DNA of 64,000 nt from the NCBI GenBank assembly GCA_902791475.1, contig CADAWC010000017.1, positions 27,907-91,906 on the forward strand, in the 5' to 3' direction. Shown in pieces: positions 1-9,062 of this stretch. Within the stretch, counting starts at the first letter, position 1. Every line of letters starts with the position of its first letter. The stretch is from Fibrobacter succinogenes (GTDB taxonomy: Bacteria > Fibrobacterota > Fibrobacteria > Fibrobacterales > Fibrobacteraceae). The notes beneath the pieces were generated by a model. The model was not told where the DNA came from and searched no databases. It was given only the letters and a program-made list of their open reading frames with translations. The position numbers and the translations under genes were made by a program.

Positions 1-78
1 TGTCTGGATTTGCGAGTTCAAGGACGCGCTTTCAGCCGCAAAATTTGTATCTTGCGAGAAGAAAGAAAAGGATTATAA
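1..78 (+). CDS. C-terminal end of an upstream gene (partial)
   Basis: Frame 1 is open from the left edge to a TAA at 76-78, which overlaps the ftsH ATG by one base (TAATG). Twenty-five residues are visible and are rich in Arg and Lys. Such an overlap is typical of translationally coupled genes, so this is probably the tail of the preceding operon member; tilS often precedes ftsH in bacteria, but nothing in this short tail proves it. Chance open frame remains possible. Confidence 0.4.
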   Translation, partial: CLDLRVQGRAFSRKICILREERKGL

Positions 79-2180
79 TGAATCAACCAAAGAAGCCAGC
101 TCCGTTTAAGAACAAGAATTTTATCATTGTTCTCATCATGCTCCTCATGCTTTTCGTCATGTTCCCCATGACCGGGAAAGATTCCAGCAAGGATATTACC
201 CGCACCGAATTTTTAGCCATGATGGGCGACTCGACCAAGGTCATTACTGAACTCACCCTCCAGAAGACTCCCGATGGCGTGATTATCGAAGGCGCTTATG
301 AGATGTCCCCGGAAGAAATCGCCGAGGCAAAGAAGAACCAAAGCGCGCTCGCGAGGTTCACTCGCAACAGTACCGATACCAAGAACAAGCATTTCAAGAG
401 CCACATGCTCGAGATTTCAAACGAGCAAATTTCGACTTGGGAAGCGTTCAAGGGCGTGAAGGTCAAGGTCATTCACGAATCAACCACGTGGATTGATACG
501 CTTGTGGCGTTCCTCCCGGCCATTTTGCTGATTGCGTTCTTCTACATCATGATGAGCCGTCAGATGGGCGGTGGCGGTAAGAGCCCGTTCTCGTTTGGCA
601 AGAGCCAAGTGCGCCAGCTGAACTCGCAGAAGAAGACGACGTTCAATGATGTTGCCGGTTGCGACGAAGCCAAGCAGGACTTGCAGGAACTCGTTGAATT
701 TTTGAAGGACCCGAAGAAGTATGACAAGCTTGGTGGACGCATCCCGAAGGGTGCACTCCTCGTTGGCCCTCCGGGTACGGGTAAGACGCTCCTCGCCCGC
801 GCTGTCGCAGGTGAAGCTGGAGTGCCGTTCTTTAGCATGTCGGGTTCGGACTTCGTGGAAATGTTCGTTGGCGTGGGTGCATCCCGCGTACGTGACTTGT
901 TTGAAACCGGCAAGAAGAACGCTCCGTGTATTTTGTTCATCGACGAAATCGATGCTGTGGGTCGTCAGCGTGGTGCTGGTCTCGGTGGCGGTCACGATGA
1001 ACGCGAACAGACTTTGAACCAGTTGCTCGTGGAAATGGACGGCTTCACCGCTAACGAAGGCGTGATTTTGATTGCCGCCACGAACCGTCCGGATGTGCTC
1101 GACAAGGCTCTCCTCCGCCCGGGCCGCTTTGACCGCCAGATTGTGGTGGGCCTCCCTGACCTCAGGGGCCGTGAAGAAATTTTGAAGGTTCACTTGAAGA
1201 AGCGCAAGGTTCCTCTTGGCGATGATGTCGACGTGAAGGCTATCGCTAAGGGAACTCCGGGACTTGCCGGTGCAGACCTCGAGAACTTGGTGAACGAAGC
1301 AGCGCTCCTCGCCGCAAGGTTCAACAACAAGAAAGTAACGATGCTCGACTTTGAAGAAGCCCGTGACAAGCTCAGCATGGGTGCTGAACGCCGCACGCTC
1401 CTCATGACCGACGAAGAAAAGCGCTACACCGCTTATCACGAAGCGGGCCATGCACTCATGACGCTTCTCTGCAAGCACTCCGACCCGCTCCACAAAATTA
1501 CGATTATCCCTCGCGGACGCGCCCTCGGTGTGACCATGAGTTTGCCCGAACGCGACCAGGTGAGCTACAGTCGCGAATACGCCGAAGAACGCATCATGAT
1601 CATGATGTCAGGCCGTCTCGCCGAGCTCATCTTCTTCAACCACCAGAGCACGGGTGCAAGTAACGACATCCAGCGCGCGACTGAACTTGCCCGTAAGATG
1701 GTGACGGAATGGGGCTTCGACGAAGAAATTGGACCGGTCTGCTACAGCCGCGCCGATGGCGAAGTGTTCCTCGGACGCGAAATCAGTAAGCCGAAGGAAA
1801 TGTCCGAAATGATGGCCGAAAAAATCGACAACGCCATCAACAACTTGATCAAGCGCATGGACAACAAGGCAAGAGAACTCCTTGAAGAACACAAGGACAA
1901 GCTCGTGGACCTCGCCGAAGCGCTGTTTGAATTTGAAGTGCTCGACCGCGAAGAAATCGACAAGGTCATGGCAGGCGAAAAGCTCACCGGTACAAAGAAG
2001 AGCCGCCAGTACAAGGCCATGGAAGAACTCGCCAAAAAGCGCGAAGAAGAAAACACGCCGCCGCCTGACCCGGGTGACCAACCGCCGGTAGCTCCGATTG
2101 CCGATGTGCAGCCGGCCCCTGCCCCCACCTCTACAACAGGCAACGAAACCGCAACAAATTCTGTGAAAGGAAACGAATAA
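78..2180 (+). CDS. ftsH: ATP-dependent zinc metalloprotease FtsH
   Basis: Membrane-anchored AAA+ protease that degrades misfolded membrane proteins and short-lived regulators. An N-terminal membrane segment (about residues 10-30) is followed by a periplasmic stretch, a second membrane segment (about 140-160), the AAA module with Walker A GPPGTGKT near residue 230 and Walker B FIDEID, and the M41 zinc site HEAGH near residue 454. The last 40 residues form a Pro/Thr-rich tail. About 700 aa, slightly longer than E. coli FtsH because of this tail. The ATG at 78 is chosen because AAAAGGA lies just upstream, in preference to an upstream in-frame start. folP follows after 9 bp. Confidence 0.97.
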   Translation: MNQPKKPAPFKNKNFIIVLIMLLMLFVMFPMTGKDSSKDITRTEFLAMMGDSTKVITELTLQKTPDGVIIEGAYEMSPEEIAEAKKNQSALARFTRNSTDTKNKHFKSHMLEISNEQISTWEAFKGVKVKVIHESTTWIDTLVAFLPAILLIAFFYIMMSRQMGGGGKSPFSFGKSQVRQLNSQKKTTFNDVAGCDEAKQDLQELVEFLKDPKKYDKLGGRIPKGALLVGPPGTGKTLLARAVAGEAGVPFFSMSGSDFVEMFVGVGASRVRDLFETGKKNAPCILFIDEIDAVGRQRGAGLGGGHDEREQTLNQLLVEMDGFTANEGVILIAATNRPDVLDKALLRPGRFDRQIVVGLPDLRGREEILKVHLKKRKVPLGDDVDVKAIAKGTPGLAGADLENLVNEAALLAARFNNKKVTMLDFEEARDKLSMGAERRTLLMTDEEKRYTAYHEAGHALMTLLCKHSDPLHKITIIPRGRALGVTMSLPERDQVSYSREYAEERIMIMMSGRLAELIFFNHQSTGASNDIQRATELARKMVTEWGFDEEIGPVCYSRADGEVFLGREISKPKEMSEMMAEKIDNAINNLIKRMDNKARELLEEHKDKLVDLAEALFEFEVLDREEIDKVMAGEKLTGTKKSRQYKAMEELAKKREEENTPPPDPGDQPPVAPIADVQPAPAPTSTTGNETATNSVKGNE

Positions 2181-2189
2181 GGTCGCTCA

Positions 2190-3104
2190 ATGCTCCGCTC
2201 TCTATTAGAATCAAATCGTGCAATTTCCTGGAAAATTGGAAACGACATCATTCCAGCTTCGAGGATGCCGCTTGTCATGGGTATCGTGAATGTTACCCCG
2301 GACAGTTTCTTTGATGGAGGCAAGCATAACACGCCTGAAGCCGCTTACGAGCACGCTATTTCGTTGGTGGAACAAGGTGCAGTAATTCTCGATATCGGTG
2401 GTGAAAGCAGCCGCCCCGGGAGCGCTCCCGTGAGCGTTCAGGAAGAACTCGACCGTGTATGCCCCGTTGTCGAAGCGCTCGCACAGACCGCGACCATTTC
2501 GGAAGACCTCAATAATCCGGGATTCCGCAAGTTCTACATCTCGGTCGATACGGTCAAGGCTAAAGTCGCCGAAGAATGCATGAAGCTCGGGGCGCACATC
2601 ATCAACGACATCAGCGCCTGCATGATGGACCCGAAGATGATTGAAACCGTTGCAAGCACAAAGGCTAGTGTGGTGCTGAACCACATGCGCGGGAACTTCG
2701 GGACGATGCAGCAGGACTTCAAGCCGTACACGAACGTAGTCCAGGAAGTTCAAGAAGAACTCTTGGCTCAGGTGCAAAAGCTCCTCGATGCGGGTGTCGA
2801 GCGTGAACGCATTTGCATTGACCCGGGTATCGGTTTTGGAAAGACTGTTCAAGACAACATAGACTTGATGAAGTCCGTGGACGTGATGCTCAAGGACGGC
2901 TACCCCGTTTTGATTGGCACGTCAAGAAAGTCCTACATCGGAAAGATGCCCGGGCTTGAAGCAAGCGATAGACTTATCCCGACCGTGACCGCAGACATTA
3001 TTGCCGCCCTTGGCGGTGCAAGCGTTATCCGCGTACACGATGTCCGCGAAGCAAAAGAATCACTTTTATATTTGGAGGCTTTGAAGTCCCATGACGCTGT
3101 TTAA
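2190..3104 (+). CDS. folP: Dihydropteroate synthase
   Basis: Condenses 6-hydroxymethyl-7,8-dihydropterin pyrophosphate with p-aminobenzoate in folate synthesis; cytoplasmic; the sulfonamide target. Visible family signatures are MGIVNVTPDSF near the N-terminus, then DIGGESSRPG, the ISVDT strand, NHMRG, DPGIGFGK, and IGTSRKS near the C-terminus. The length of 304 aa is slightly above the usual 270-285 because of a short N-terminal extension. It lies between ftsH and cdaA, overlapping cdaA by 14 bp; the order ftsH-folP-cdaA is seen in several other bacterial phyla. Confidence 0.96.
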   Translation: MLRSLLESNRAISWKIGNDIIPASRMPLVMGIVNVTPDSFFDGGKHNTPEAAYEHAISLVEQGAVILDIGGESSRPGSAPVSVQEELDRVCPVVEALAQTATISEDLNNPGFRKFYISVDTVKAKVAEECMKLGAHIINDISACMMDPKMIETVASTKASVVLNHMRGNFGTMQQDFKPYTNVVQEVQEELLAQVQKLLDAGVERERICIDPGIGFGKTVQDNIDLMKSVDVMLKDGYPVLIGTSRKSYIGKMPGLEASDRLIPTVTADIIAALGGASVIRVHDVREAKESLLYLEALKSHDAV

Positions 3105-3939
3105 GTTATTCGGCATCATTGATGTCCGCATGGCTGACATTCTGGACATTCTCCTCATATCAGTCATTCTGTATTATATCTTTTTGCTGTTCCGCGGAAC
3201 GCGTGCAGCACAAATGATTTTTGGTGGTTTTTTGCTTATTCTCGCATGGCTCATTGCGCAGTGGTGGGAACTTCATACGCTTGTATGGATGCTCAGTAAC
3301 CTCGCTACGCTCGGTATTATCGCCATCGTGATTTTGTTCCAGCCCGAAATTCGAAGCGCACTCACGCGAATCGGTCAGAGCGTGAGCAAGGTGGACTTGA
3401 GAAACATCCTCTTCCACGCAAGCGGTCTCGATGACATAGCCCAGAAGATTTGCTCAGCGGTTCAGGATTTGGCAAAGACTAAAACCGGTGCGCTCATTGT
3501 GCTTGAAAAGCGCGTGGGCCTCAAGAACTACGCCGACACAGGCGAACTGCTCAACGCACGCATCAGTTCCAGACTTTTACGCGCTTTATTCTTCCCAAAC
3601 TCCGCTTTACATGATGGTGCAGTGATTCTCAACTGCAAAGAAATAGTCGCCGCAGGATGTATTTTGCCAATGCCAACGGGTAACGCCGATGGAGACGCCG
3701 GTTACGGAATGCGCCACCGCGCTGCAAAAGCACTCGCCGCCGAAAGCGATGCCCTCATCATCGTCGTCTCCGAAGAAACGGGTAAAATTTCAACCGCTTA
3801 CAGAAACAACCTGAGACGCGGCCTCACCCCGAAAGAACTTAAAGCCGAAATTTTCCGCCACTGGCATGACCTCTTCAACGAAGTGATTGAAGAAGATCAA
3901 GTCGAAGGCGAAAACGAAGCAGTCGAAAACAAGGTGTAA
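3091..3939 (+). CDS. cdaA: Diadenylate cyclase CdaA (c-di-AMP synthase)
   Basis: Membrane-bound DisA_N-domain enzyme that makes cyclic di-AMP from two ATP. The first about 95 residues hold three hydrophobic helices, as in CdaA/YbbP. The catalytic domain follows with HDGAVIL (the DGA motif) and MRHRAA (the RHR motif), both needed for ATP binding and metal catalysis. Length of 282 aa fits the family. The start overlaps the folP 3' end; GGAGG lies about a dozen bases upstream. The usual next gene, cdaR/ybbR, is absent here; an FGE-fold protein follows after 3 bp instead. Confidence 0.95.
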   Translation: MTLFKLFGIIDVRMADILDILLISVILYYIFLLFRGTRAAQMIFGGFLLILAWLIAQWWELHTLVWMLSNLATLGIIAIVILFQPEIRSALTRIGQSVSKVDLRNILFHASGLDDIAQKICSAVQDLAKTKTGALIVLEKRVGLKNYADTGELLNARISSRLLRALFFPNSALHDGAVILNCKEIVAAGCILPMPTGNADGDAGYGMRHRAAKALAAESDALIIVVSEETGKISTAYRNNLRRGLTPKELKAEIFRHWHDLFNEVIEEDQVEGENEAVENKV

Positions 3940-3942
3940 TTT

Positions 3943-5193
3943 ATGGCAAACAACGAAAAAAAATCTACGCAGAACGCACAAAATGCACAGGGCAACGCAA
4001 CGAAAAAGAAAAACGGGAAACGCAATCTCGTCATCTTGGTTTTGATGTTCCTTTTGCTCATCTGCCTTTTTGTAGTGCAGTGCCAGCTCAACAAGGTCAA
4101 GCAGCAAGCGCTTGAAGAACAGAAGCTCTCGGAACTAGCCCTCCGCCAGCAACAGATTCTCGATAGCCTCCGCGCCGAGCAGGCCAAGGCCGACAGCTTG
4201 AAGGCTCTCGAAGAAGCTAGAATCGCGGACAGCTTACGCCTTGCCGATAGCCTCCGCACGGCAGATTCGCTCGCCAATTTACCGAAAGTCCCGGCTGTCA
4301 ACAAGGACAGTCTCAAGAATGTCCGCGACAGCATCCGTGCCTATCGCAAGTTCCGCAGGGATAGTCTCGCCCGCGTTAACGACTCACTCGCACATATCGA
4401 GAGAGACCGCCAGGATTCCCTGAACAAGGCTCGCTTCGCCGATAGCCTCCGCAACTCGGACAAGGTCCCGCCCACTGCCGAAATCACGCCGCCTGCAGGC
4501 CGCTACTACGACCCGATCAAGCTCAAGGTCAAGTGCGACGAAATCAAGTGCAAGACGTTTGTTTCCATTGGCGATACGCTCAACCCGCAAGACGCAAGCA
4601 AGGGCTTTGAATACAACAAGACCGGTTCCGTGTTTTTCTACGCTACCGACTCCGTCGGTAACCGCTCCGCTTGGGAAGAAGCCAAGTACGACATGGCAAG
4701 CGATAACATTTGCGGCAAGAACGCCTACCCCGTCCCGGTTGGCGGAAAGACCGTCTGCGTAGACGCTTACGAATATCCGAACCAGCCGGACGCTACGCCG
4801 AAGGACATGGTAAGCCAGGAAGAAGCCGCACGCATCTGCAAGAACGAAGGCAAGCACCTCTGCACAATCGACGAATGGCAAGCCGCATGCCGTGGCAAGG
4901 ACGGTTTCAAGTTCTCTTACGGTAATGGTTACAAGCAGAGCAAGTGCAACACCAACACGAAGGCAGCCAAGAGAAGTGGTCGCAAGGCTCAGTGCCGTAG
5001 CTGGTATGGCATGTACGACATGAACGGAAACCTCTGGGAATGGACAGCCTCTACAAGCAAGCAGCACCCGGACAAGTTCCTGGTCGCAGGTGGTGCATGG
5101 AACACCAACAACGAAAGTAGCTGTTCTGTAAGCAAATTCAGCTTCTATCCGCAAAACCAGTACCCGAGTGTCGGTTTCAGGTGTTGTAAATAG
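3943..5193 (+). CDS. Membrane-anchored coiled-coil protein with FGE-sulfatase (SUMF1-like) domain
   Basis: One membrane helix (about residues 25-47) is followed by a long charged coiled-coil segment with repeated DSLR-type heptads (about 50-175), a chitobiase C-terminal-like beta module (about 178-250), and a C-terminal FGE-sulfatase fold. The last is recognised by CVDAYEYP, LCTIDEWQAAC, MYDMNGNLWEWT, GGAW and the closing VGFRCC. Proteins of this fold in Fibrobacter are common and most are not formylglycine-generating enzymes; the catalytic Cys pair of true FGE is not evident. The passenger most likely sits in the periplasm. It is 3 bp downstream of cdaA, so probably co-transcribed. Function unknown. 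Confidence 0.85.
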   Translation: MANNEKKSTQNAQNAQGNATKKKNGKRNLVILVLMFLLLICLFVVQCQLNKVKQQALEEQKLSELALRQQQILDSLRAEQAKADSLKALEEARIADSLRLADSLRTADSLANLPKVPAVNKDSLKNVRDSIRAYRKFRRDSLARVNDSLAHIERDRQDSLNKARFADSLRNSDKVPPTAEITPPAGRYYDPIKLKVKCDEIKCKTFVSIGDTLNPQDASKGFEYNKTGSVFFYATDSVGNRSAWEEAKYDMASDNICGKNAYPVPVGGKTVCVDAYEYPNQPDATPKDMVSQEEAARICKNEGKHLCTIDEWQAACRGKDGFKFSYGNGYKQSKCNTNTKAAKRSGRKAQCRSWYGMYDMNGNLWEWTASTSKQHPDKFLVAGGAWNTNNESSCSVSKFSFYPQNQYPSVGFRCCK

Positions 5194-5260
5194 CTCACCG
5201 TTAAAACAACATTACATAGATTAGCTAACCTAACTGGAAAAAATTATCTAATTTAAGAGC

Positions 5261-5638
5261 ATGAAAACGAAACTTTTACTCTCCGCACTTTTACTTTCTT
5301 CGTTTACGTTCTTCGGCTGCAACAATGAAAAGCCCAACTACACGGGTTACTGGAAAGGCGAAGCCGACATGATTTTCGAAGTTCTTACCGAAAACAACGT
5401 TGATTACACCATCAGAAACGTGAACGGTGACCTCACTGCCAAATATGAGAACAACGCTCTCCGTGGCAAGAACTCGCTCAACATGGACATTTTGATGCGC
5501 GTCAAGGGCGACTCCGCCTACTATGAATTCGGCGAAGACGAATCTGGCAAGATCGTGACGGGCTATATGAGAATTTCGAAGGAAGAATACGACAAGATTT
5601 TCAAGGCTCAGTCCGAAGCTAAGAATAGCTATAACTAA
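5261..5638 (+). CDS. Small lipoprotein, hypothetical
   Basis: A 125-aa protein with a type II signal peptide: Lys-rich start, hydrophobic core, and lipobox FFGC with Cys about residue 20. The mature part is acidic, with several short beta-like stretches (YTGYWKGEADMIFEV) reminiscent of small lipocalin-like lipoproteins, but no family is recognised. It lies 67 bp after the FGE-fold gene and is followed by a clear hairpin terminator, so it ends the ftsH-folP-cdaA transcription block or forms its own unit. Confidence 0.8.
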   Translation: MKTKLLLSALLLSSFTFFGCNNEKPNYTGYWKGEADMIFEVLTENNVDYTIRNVNGDLTAKYENNALRGKNSLNMDILMRVKGDSAYYEFGEDESGKIVTGYMRISKEEYDKIFKAQSEAKNSYN

Positions 5639-5661
5639 TAAAGCCTCGATTTTATAGCAAG

Positions 5662-5690
5662 AAACCCCGGTTTAAAGCCGGGGTTTTGTT
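5662..5690 (+). terminator. Rho-independent terminator
   Basis: A perfect 9-bp stem (AAACCCCGG with CCGGGGTTT, 7-nt loop) followed by TGTT, 24 bp after the small lipoprotein stop codon. It could act on both strands, since the gene cluster at 5739-7971 converges on it. Confidence 0.85.
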
Positions 5691-5738
5691 ATAGCGGGAG
5701 TGCAGCGCCCTTCGACAAGCTCAGGAACCTTAGCTAAG

Positions 5739-6485
5739 CTACTTCTTCAGTGCGGACAAGAATTCCTTGAGGCGGGTGTCCTTCGGATTGTCGAAAACTT
5801 CTTCGGGGGTTCCGTCTTCCTTGACGTAGCCATCAGCAAAGAACAGCACGCGGTTTGCCACTTCGCGGGCAAAGCTCATTTCGTGCGTCACGACAATCAT
5901 CGTCATTCCAGACTTTGCAAGGTCCTTCATGATCCTGAGCACCTCGCCCACCATTTCGGGGTCCAAAGCGCTCGTCGGTTCGTCAAAGAGAATCGCTTCG
6001 GGCTGCATAGCCATGGCACGGGCAATAGCGATACGCTGCTGCTGACCGCCCGAAAGCTGCGCCGGGTAATGGTCTGCACGGTCCAAAAGTCCCACGCGCT
6101 TCAAGAGTTCACGTGCACGCGTTTCGGCCTCAGCTTTAGACAAGCGACCGAGTTTCACCGGAGCAAACATGATGTTCTTGAGTGCAGTCATGTTCTTGAA
6201 CAAGTTGAACTGCTGGAAAACCATGCCTACGCGCTCGCGAATCGAAGGCTTCGAAACACCCTTCGCCAAAATGCTCTTGCCATCCAAAAGGATATCGCCG
6301 CTCGTCGGGTGCTCCAGCAAATTCAACTGGCGCAAGAACGTAGACTTGCCACAACCAGATGGTCCGATAATTGCAATCACGTCACCGCGATGGATATCAA
6401 GCGAAATGCCCTTGAGGATTTGCTTGTCGCCGTAAGATTTGCAAAGGTTCTTGACCTGGATTAAAGTTTCTGCATTAGCGTTCAT
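5739..6485 (-). CDS. Polar amino-acid ABC transporter ATP-binding protein (GlnQ type)
   Basis: Cytoplasmic ATPase of an amino-acid importer. It carries Walker [10 protein letters not shown], the Q-loop, the signature LSGGQQQR, Walker [14 protein letters not shown], and the H-loop VVTHE; length 248 aa is that of GlnQ/HisP ATPases. Its start overlaps the end of the fused binding-protein/permease gene by 11 bp, so the two are translationally coupled and form a complete two-gene importer. Substrate cannot be read from sequence; polar or acidic amino acids are likely by family. Confidence 0.95.
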   Translation of the reverse strand: MNANAETLIQVKNLCKSYGDKQILKGISLDIHRGDVIAIIGPSGCGKSTFLRQLNLLEHPTSGDILLDGKSILAKGVSKPSIRERVGMVFQQFNLFKNMTALKNIMFAPVKLGRLSKAEAETRARELLKRVGLLDRADHYPAQLSGGQQQRIAIARAMAMQPEAILFDEPTSALDPEMVGEVLRIMKDLAKSGMTMIVVTHEMSFAREVANRVLFFADGYVKEDGTPEEVFDNPKDTRLKEFLSALKK

Positions 6486-7971
6486 TTTTCTTCAACCTCT
6501 TTTCAAGTTTTGCAACACAAGCCGAGAGCCCGGCGACAATGATAAAGTAAATAGCAGCCACAGCAAGGAGCGGGAGCATGGCTTCGTAAGTCATGCTGCG
6601 GATGATATCGCCACCGCGAGTGAGGTCGGTAAGGCCGATGTAACCACAAATGGAAGTTTCCTTAATGAGCGAGATAAATTCGTTCGTGAGAGCCGGGAGC
6701 GAGTTCTTAAACGCCTGCGGATAGACAATGTTATAAAGAATCGTGCGGAACTTGAGGCCGAGGCTGCGCCCCGCTTCAATCTGTCCCGGGTCTACCCCCT
6801 TGATGCCACTGCGGATGATTTCGGAAACGTAAGCGCCCGAGTTGATGCCGAAAGCGACAATGGCGACGAGAATCTTGTTGATGTTCACCGAAGAAAAAAC
6901 GATGTAGTAAATGATGAGGAGCTGGATCATCATCGGCGTACCGCGAATCACGGCGAGGTAAGCCTTAGCAAACCAGTTCAGCACTTTGAAGCGGCCGTTG
7001 AATTCATTACTCGTGCGGATTTGCGCAATCACAAAGCCAATCATGATGCCAAGAATTGCGGCAAAGAACGAAATCACGAGCGTGTTACGGAGACCTTCGA
7101 CAATGAACTTCCAACGAGAATCCTTCACAAAATTCTTGTAGACGTGGTCGCCAAAGTTTTCTTCGCTTTGAACCGCTTGGTCACCGCGGACAATCACGAC
7201 GACTTTCGAGAGCGTGTACGGAGTCGTGAAGTTGATGGACTTTTTACGTTCTTCGGTAACAGTGAATCCCGAGAAACCGACATCAGCCTTGCCCGACGCA
7301 ACCGCATTGATAATCGCATCAAATTCAATGTCCTGAATTTCAACGGTACGGTTGAGGTAGTCGGCAATGTAGTTCACGATTTCGATATCGAGACCGACAA
7401 TCTTTGTGTTCTCGTAGTATTCGTACGGCGGGAACTGAGCGTTCGTCGAAAGCACAAGTTTCGGGCCTTCGGTCACTTTCTTTTGATAATGATAATTGCC
7501 GTTGCGGTTGATGTAGGTATTGAAAAGCGAATCGTAAACGCCATCCTTCTTCATCGCTTCAAGCGCCTGGTTCACAGAATCCAAAAGCGCTTCGTTGCCC
7601 TTCGCAACAACGCCCGCGTACATTTCTTCGACGAAGACTTCTTCGAGAATGCGAAGCGACGGATTCTGGAGCACGAAAGCCTTGGCAGGCTGGTCATCGC
7701 TCATGACCGCGTCAATCTTCCCCTGCAACAGCGCCTGCACAGCATCGGCAAGTTTCGTGTAGCGTTCGACATCGATTTTCGCCGTGTCGCCACCAAAGTC
7801 CGATGCGTAGATATCGGCGGTGTTGCCTATCTGCACGCCCACCTTTTTGTGGCCGAGATCGCTGATGGAATGAACCCTGTTGGGGATGACGGTCTGTTTC
7901 TCGCTTTGGCACGATGTGAGCGCGAGCGAGAACAGTGCAATAAGAAGAGGGAGATATAACTTTCGTATCAT
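6475..7971 (-). CDS. Amino-acid ABC transporter: solute-binding domain fused to permease
   Basis: A lipoprotein signal peptide (TSC at about residue 20) is followed by two pieces of an SBP_bac_3-type binding protein and then a HisM/GlnP-type permease (about residues 290-495) with the EAA-loop pattern [13 protein letters not shown] and EAGRSLGL. The binding-protein pieces appear in swapped order. Residues about 33-162 look like lobe 2 plus the usual C-terminus ([12 protein letters not shown] to [11 protein letters not shown]). Residues about 168-275 look like the usual N-terminal lobe 1 ([15 protein letters not shown] to INFTTPY). Fused binding domains are known in GlnP-type transporters, but there the lobes are in normal order. 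Operon with the ATPase downstream. Confidence 0.92.
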   Translation of the reverse strand: MIRKLYLPLLIALFSLALTSCQSEKQTVIPNRVHSISDLGHKKVGVQIGNTADIYASDFGGDTAKIDVERYTKLADAVQALLQGKIDAVMSDDQPAKAFVLQNPSLRILEEVFVEEMYAGVVAKGNEALLDSVNQALEAMKKDGVYDSLFNTYINRNGNYHYQKKVTEGPKLVLSTNAQFPPYEYYENTKIVGLDIEIVNYIADYLNRTVEIQDIEFDAIINAVASGKADVGFSGFTVTEERKKSINFTTPYTLSKVVVIVRGDQAVQSEENFGDHVYKNFVKDSRWKFIVEGLRNTLVISFFAAILGIMIGFVIAQIRTSNEFNGRFKVLNWFAKAYLAVIRGTPMMIQLLIIYYIVFSSVNINKILVAIVAFGINSGAYVSEIIRSGIKGVDPGQIEAGRSLGLKFRTILYNIVYPQAFKNSLPALTNEFISLIKETSICGYIGLTDLTRGGDIIRSMTYEAMLPLLAVAAIYFIIVAGLSACVAKLEKRLKKNER

Positions 7972-8043
7972 TTTCTAACCTTAATTAAAAGTTAGTTAAA
8001 AGCCGAAAGTTTGGGAACCCTTGTGAGTATTATATAATATGGA

Positions 8044-8889
8044 CTATCTGAAGAAATTGATATTCAGCCAGCCCTTTTTGCCGTCTTCTGTGAGGGCAAT
8101 TCCGCAAGCAACTGTTTTGTAATTGCCCTTCATGTTGAGATAATGACCGATGTAGGAATAATCTTCATTTTTGTCGGGATCACGTTTGCCGCTTACTACG
8201 AGAGCTTTTTCATCTTCCCACATCATCTTGAGGAAAGCATCTGTCGCTTCTGTCGCGGTTTTGCGCCAAGATGTGCTGAAGTTCGGGCCCGAGTTTTGAG
8301 CGCCTTCGCCGCAGTTGCCAAAGTGACCGTGAGCCTTGTTTTCGGCGAGGTCATCAGCGGCTTCTTGATCGGTGCATGTCTGCTTTTCTTCAGGCGCAAG
8401 CGTCAGAGGTTCGAGATTTTCGGTTGCACGGTATTCGTTAATTTTAGCAAGGCAATCTTCACGCCATGTCGCACTGAAAAAAGTTTTTTCCGCCGAGGAC
8501 GAGGACTTCTCAGAGGATGAAGATGCAGCGACCTTTTCAGAAGAGCTGCTAGCGAGTTTCGATGAGGAAGATTTCTCGGATGACGAGGACACCGCAGCCT
8601 TTTCAGATGAAGAACTGCTAACAGGTTTCGACGATGAAGATGAGGATTTCTCCGAAGACGAAGATGCGGCAAATTTCTCGGACGACGAACTGTTTGTAGA
8701 CTTTTGAGAAGACGATGAACTGAGCTCGGTATTTTCAGAAGATGAGCTCACAACTTCTGCAACATCCGGTATTTCTATATAAGTCACGCTATTGCCTTCG
8801 GAACAGCCCGACACAACACAAGACATCGCAAAAGCAAAAGCAGCGCCAGTTGCATACTTTGCCATATTACCAAACAAATTAATTTTCAT
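8044..8889 (-). CDS. Lipoprotein with Ser-rich linker and CAP (SCP/PR-1-like) domain
   Basis: A signal peptide with lipobox VSGC (Cys about residue 29) leads into about 100 residues of Ser-rich linker built from imperfect SSSSEK repeats, a low-complexity linker style common in Fibrobacter surface proteins. The C-terminal half (about 140-281) resembles a CAP/SCP domain: CLAKINEYRATENL, AHGHFGNCGEGAQN, and GHYLNMKGNYKTVACGIA. CAP domains bind lipids or act as secreted effectors or proteases in various organisms; no specific role can be inferred. It probably sits at the outer membrane. AAGG lies upstream of the ATG. Confidence 0.85.
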   Translation of the reverse strand: MKINLFGNMAKYATGAAFAFAMSCVVSGCSEGNSVTYIEIPDVAEVVSSSSENTELSSSSSQKSTNSSSSEKFAASSSSEKSSSSSSKPVSSSSSEKAAVSSSSEKSSSSKLASSSSEKVAASSSSEKSSSSAEKTFFSATWREDCLAKINEYRATENLEPLTLAPEEKQTCTDQEAADDLAENKAHGHFGNCGEGAQNSGPNFSTSWRKTATEATDAFLKMMWEDEKALVVSGKRDPDKNEDYSYIGHYLNMKGNYKTVACGIALTEDGKKGWLNINFFR

Positions 8890-8967
8890 AGTTAACCTTT
8901 AAAAACATCTGGATCCCTAGCGTTGCCCAGGATGACACGTTTAATATATAATAGCTTTTTCAAAAGA

Positions 8968-8992
8968 GATGCCCGATCAAGTCGGGCATGAC
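8968..8992. repeat. Class I intergenic palindrome (GAT-GCCCGA...TCGGGC-ATGAC)
   Basis: Palindrome with the layout GAT, GC-rich inverted repeat around a short core, ATGAC. Relatives lie at 11429-11459, 52925-52953 and, inside a protein gene, at 43100-43155 and 43627-43651. A degraded CAGGATGAC-type element (8909-8939) lies directly upstream. Confidence 0.7.
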
Positions 8993-9049
8993 AACCTTAT
9001 TTCAATTGATTCCACAAGAAGCCCCCTACAATCCCAACCCACAATTTAC

Positions 9050-9057
9050 TATCTTTG
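9050..9057 (+). promoter_or_regulatory. TAnnTTTG promoter-like box upstream of the ABC-F gene
   Basis: TATCTTTG lies only 6 bp before the ATG at 9063. If it is a -7 box as in Bacteroidetes, the transcript would start at or next to the ATG and be nearly leaderless. No clear -33 TTTG is seen. Confidence 0.45.
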
Positions 9058-9062
9058 GCGCC

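Noticed and set aside
480..1493. Long open frame opposite ftsH
   Set aside because: Shadow frame caused by strong codon bias of ftsH; no recognisable motifs, and the plus-strand gene is certain. The same holds for long antisense frames opposite the ABC-F, Mur ligase, pseudouridine synthase, leuA and pmbA genes.
3943..5193. True formylglycine-generating enzyme
   Set aside because: The fold is recognisable, but the catalytic Cys pair is not evident and no sulfatase is nearby.
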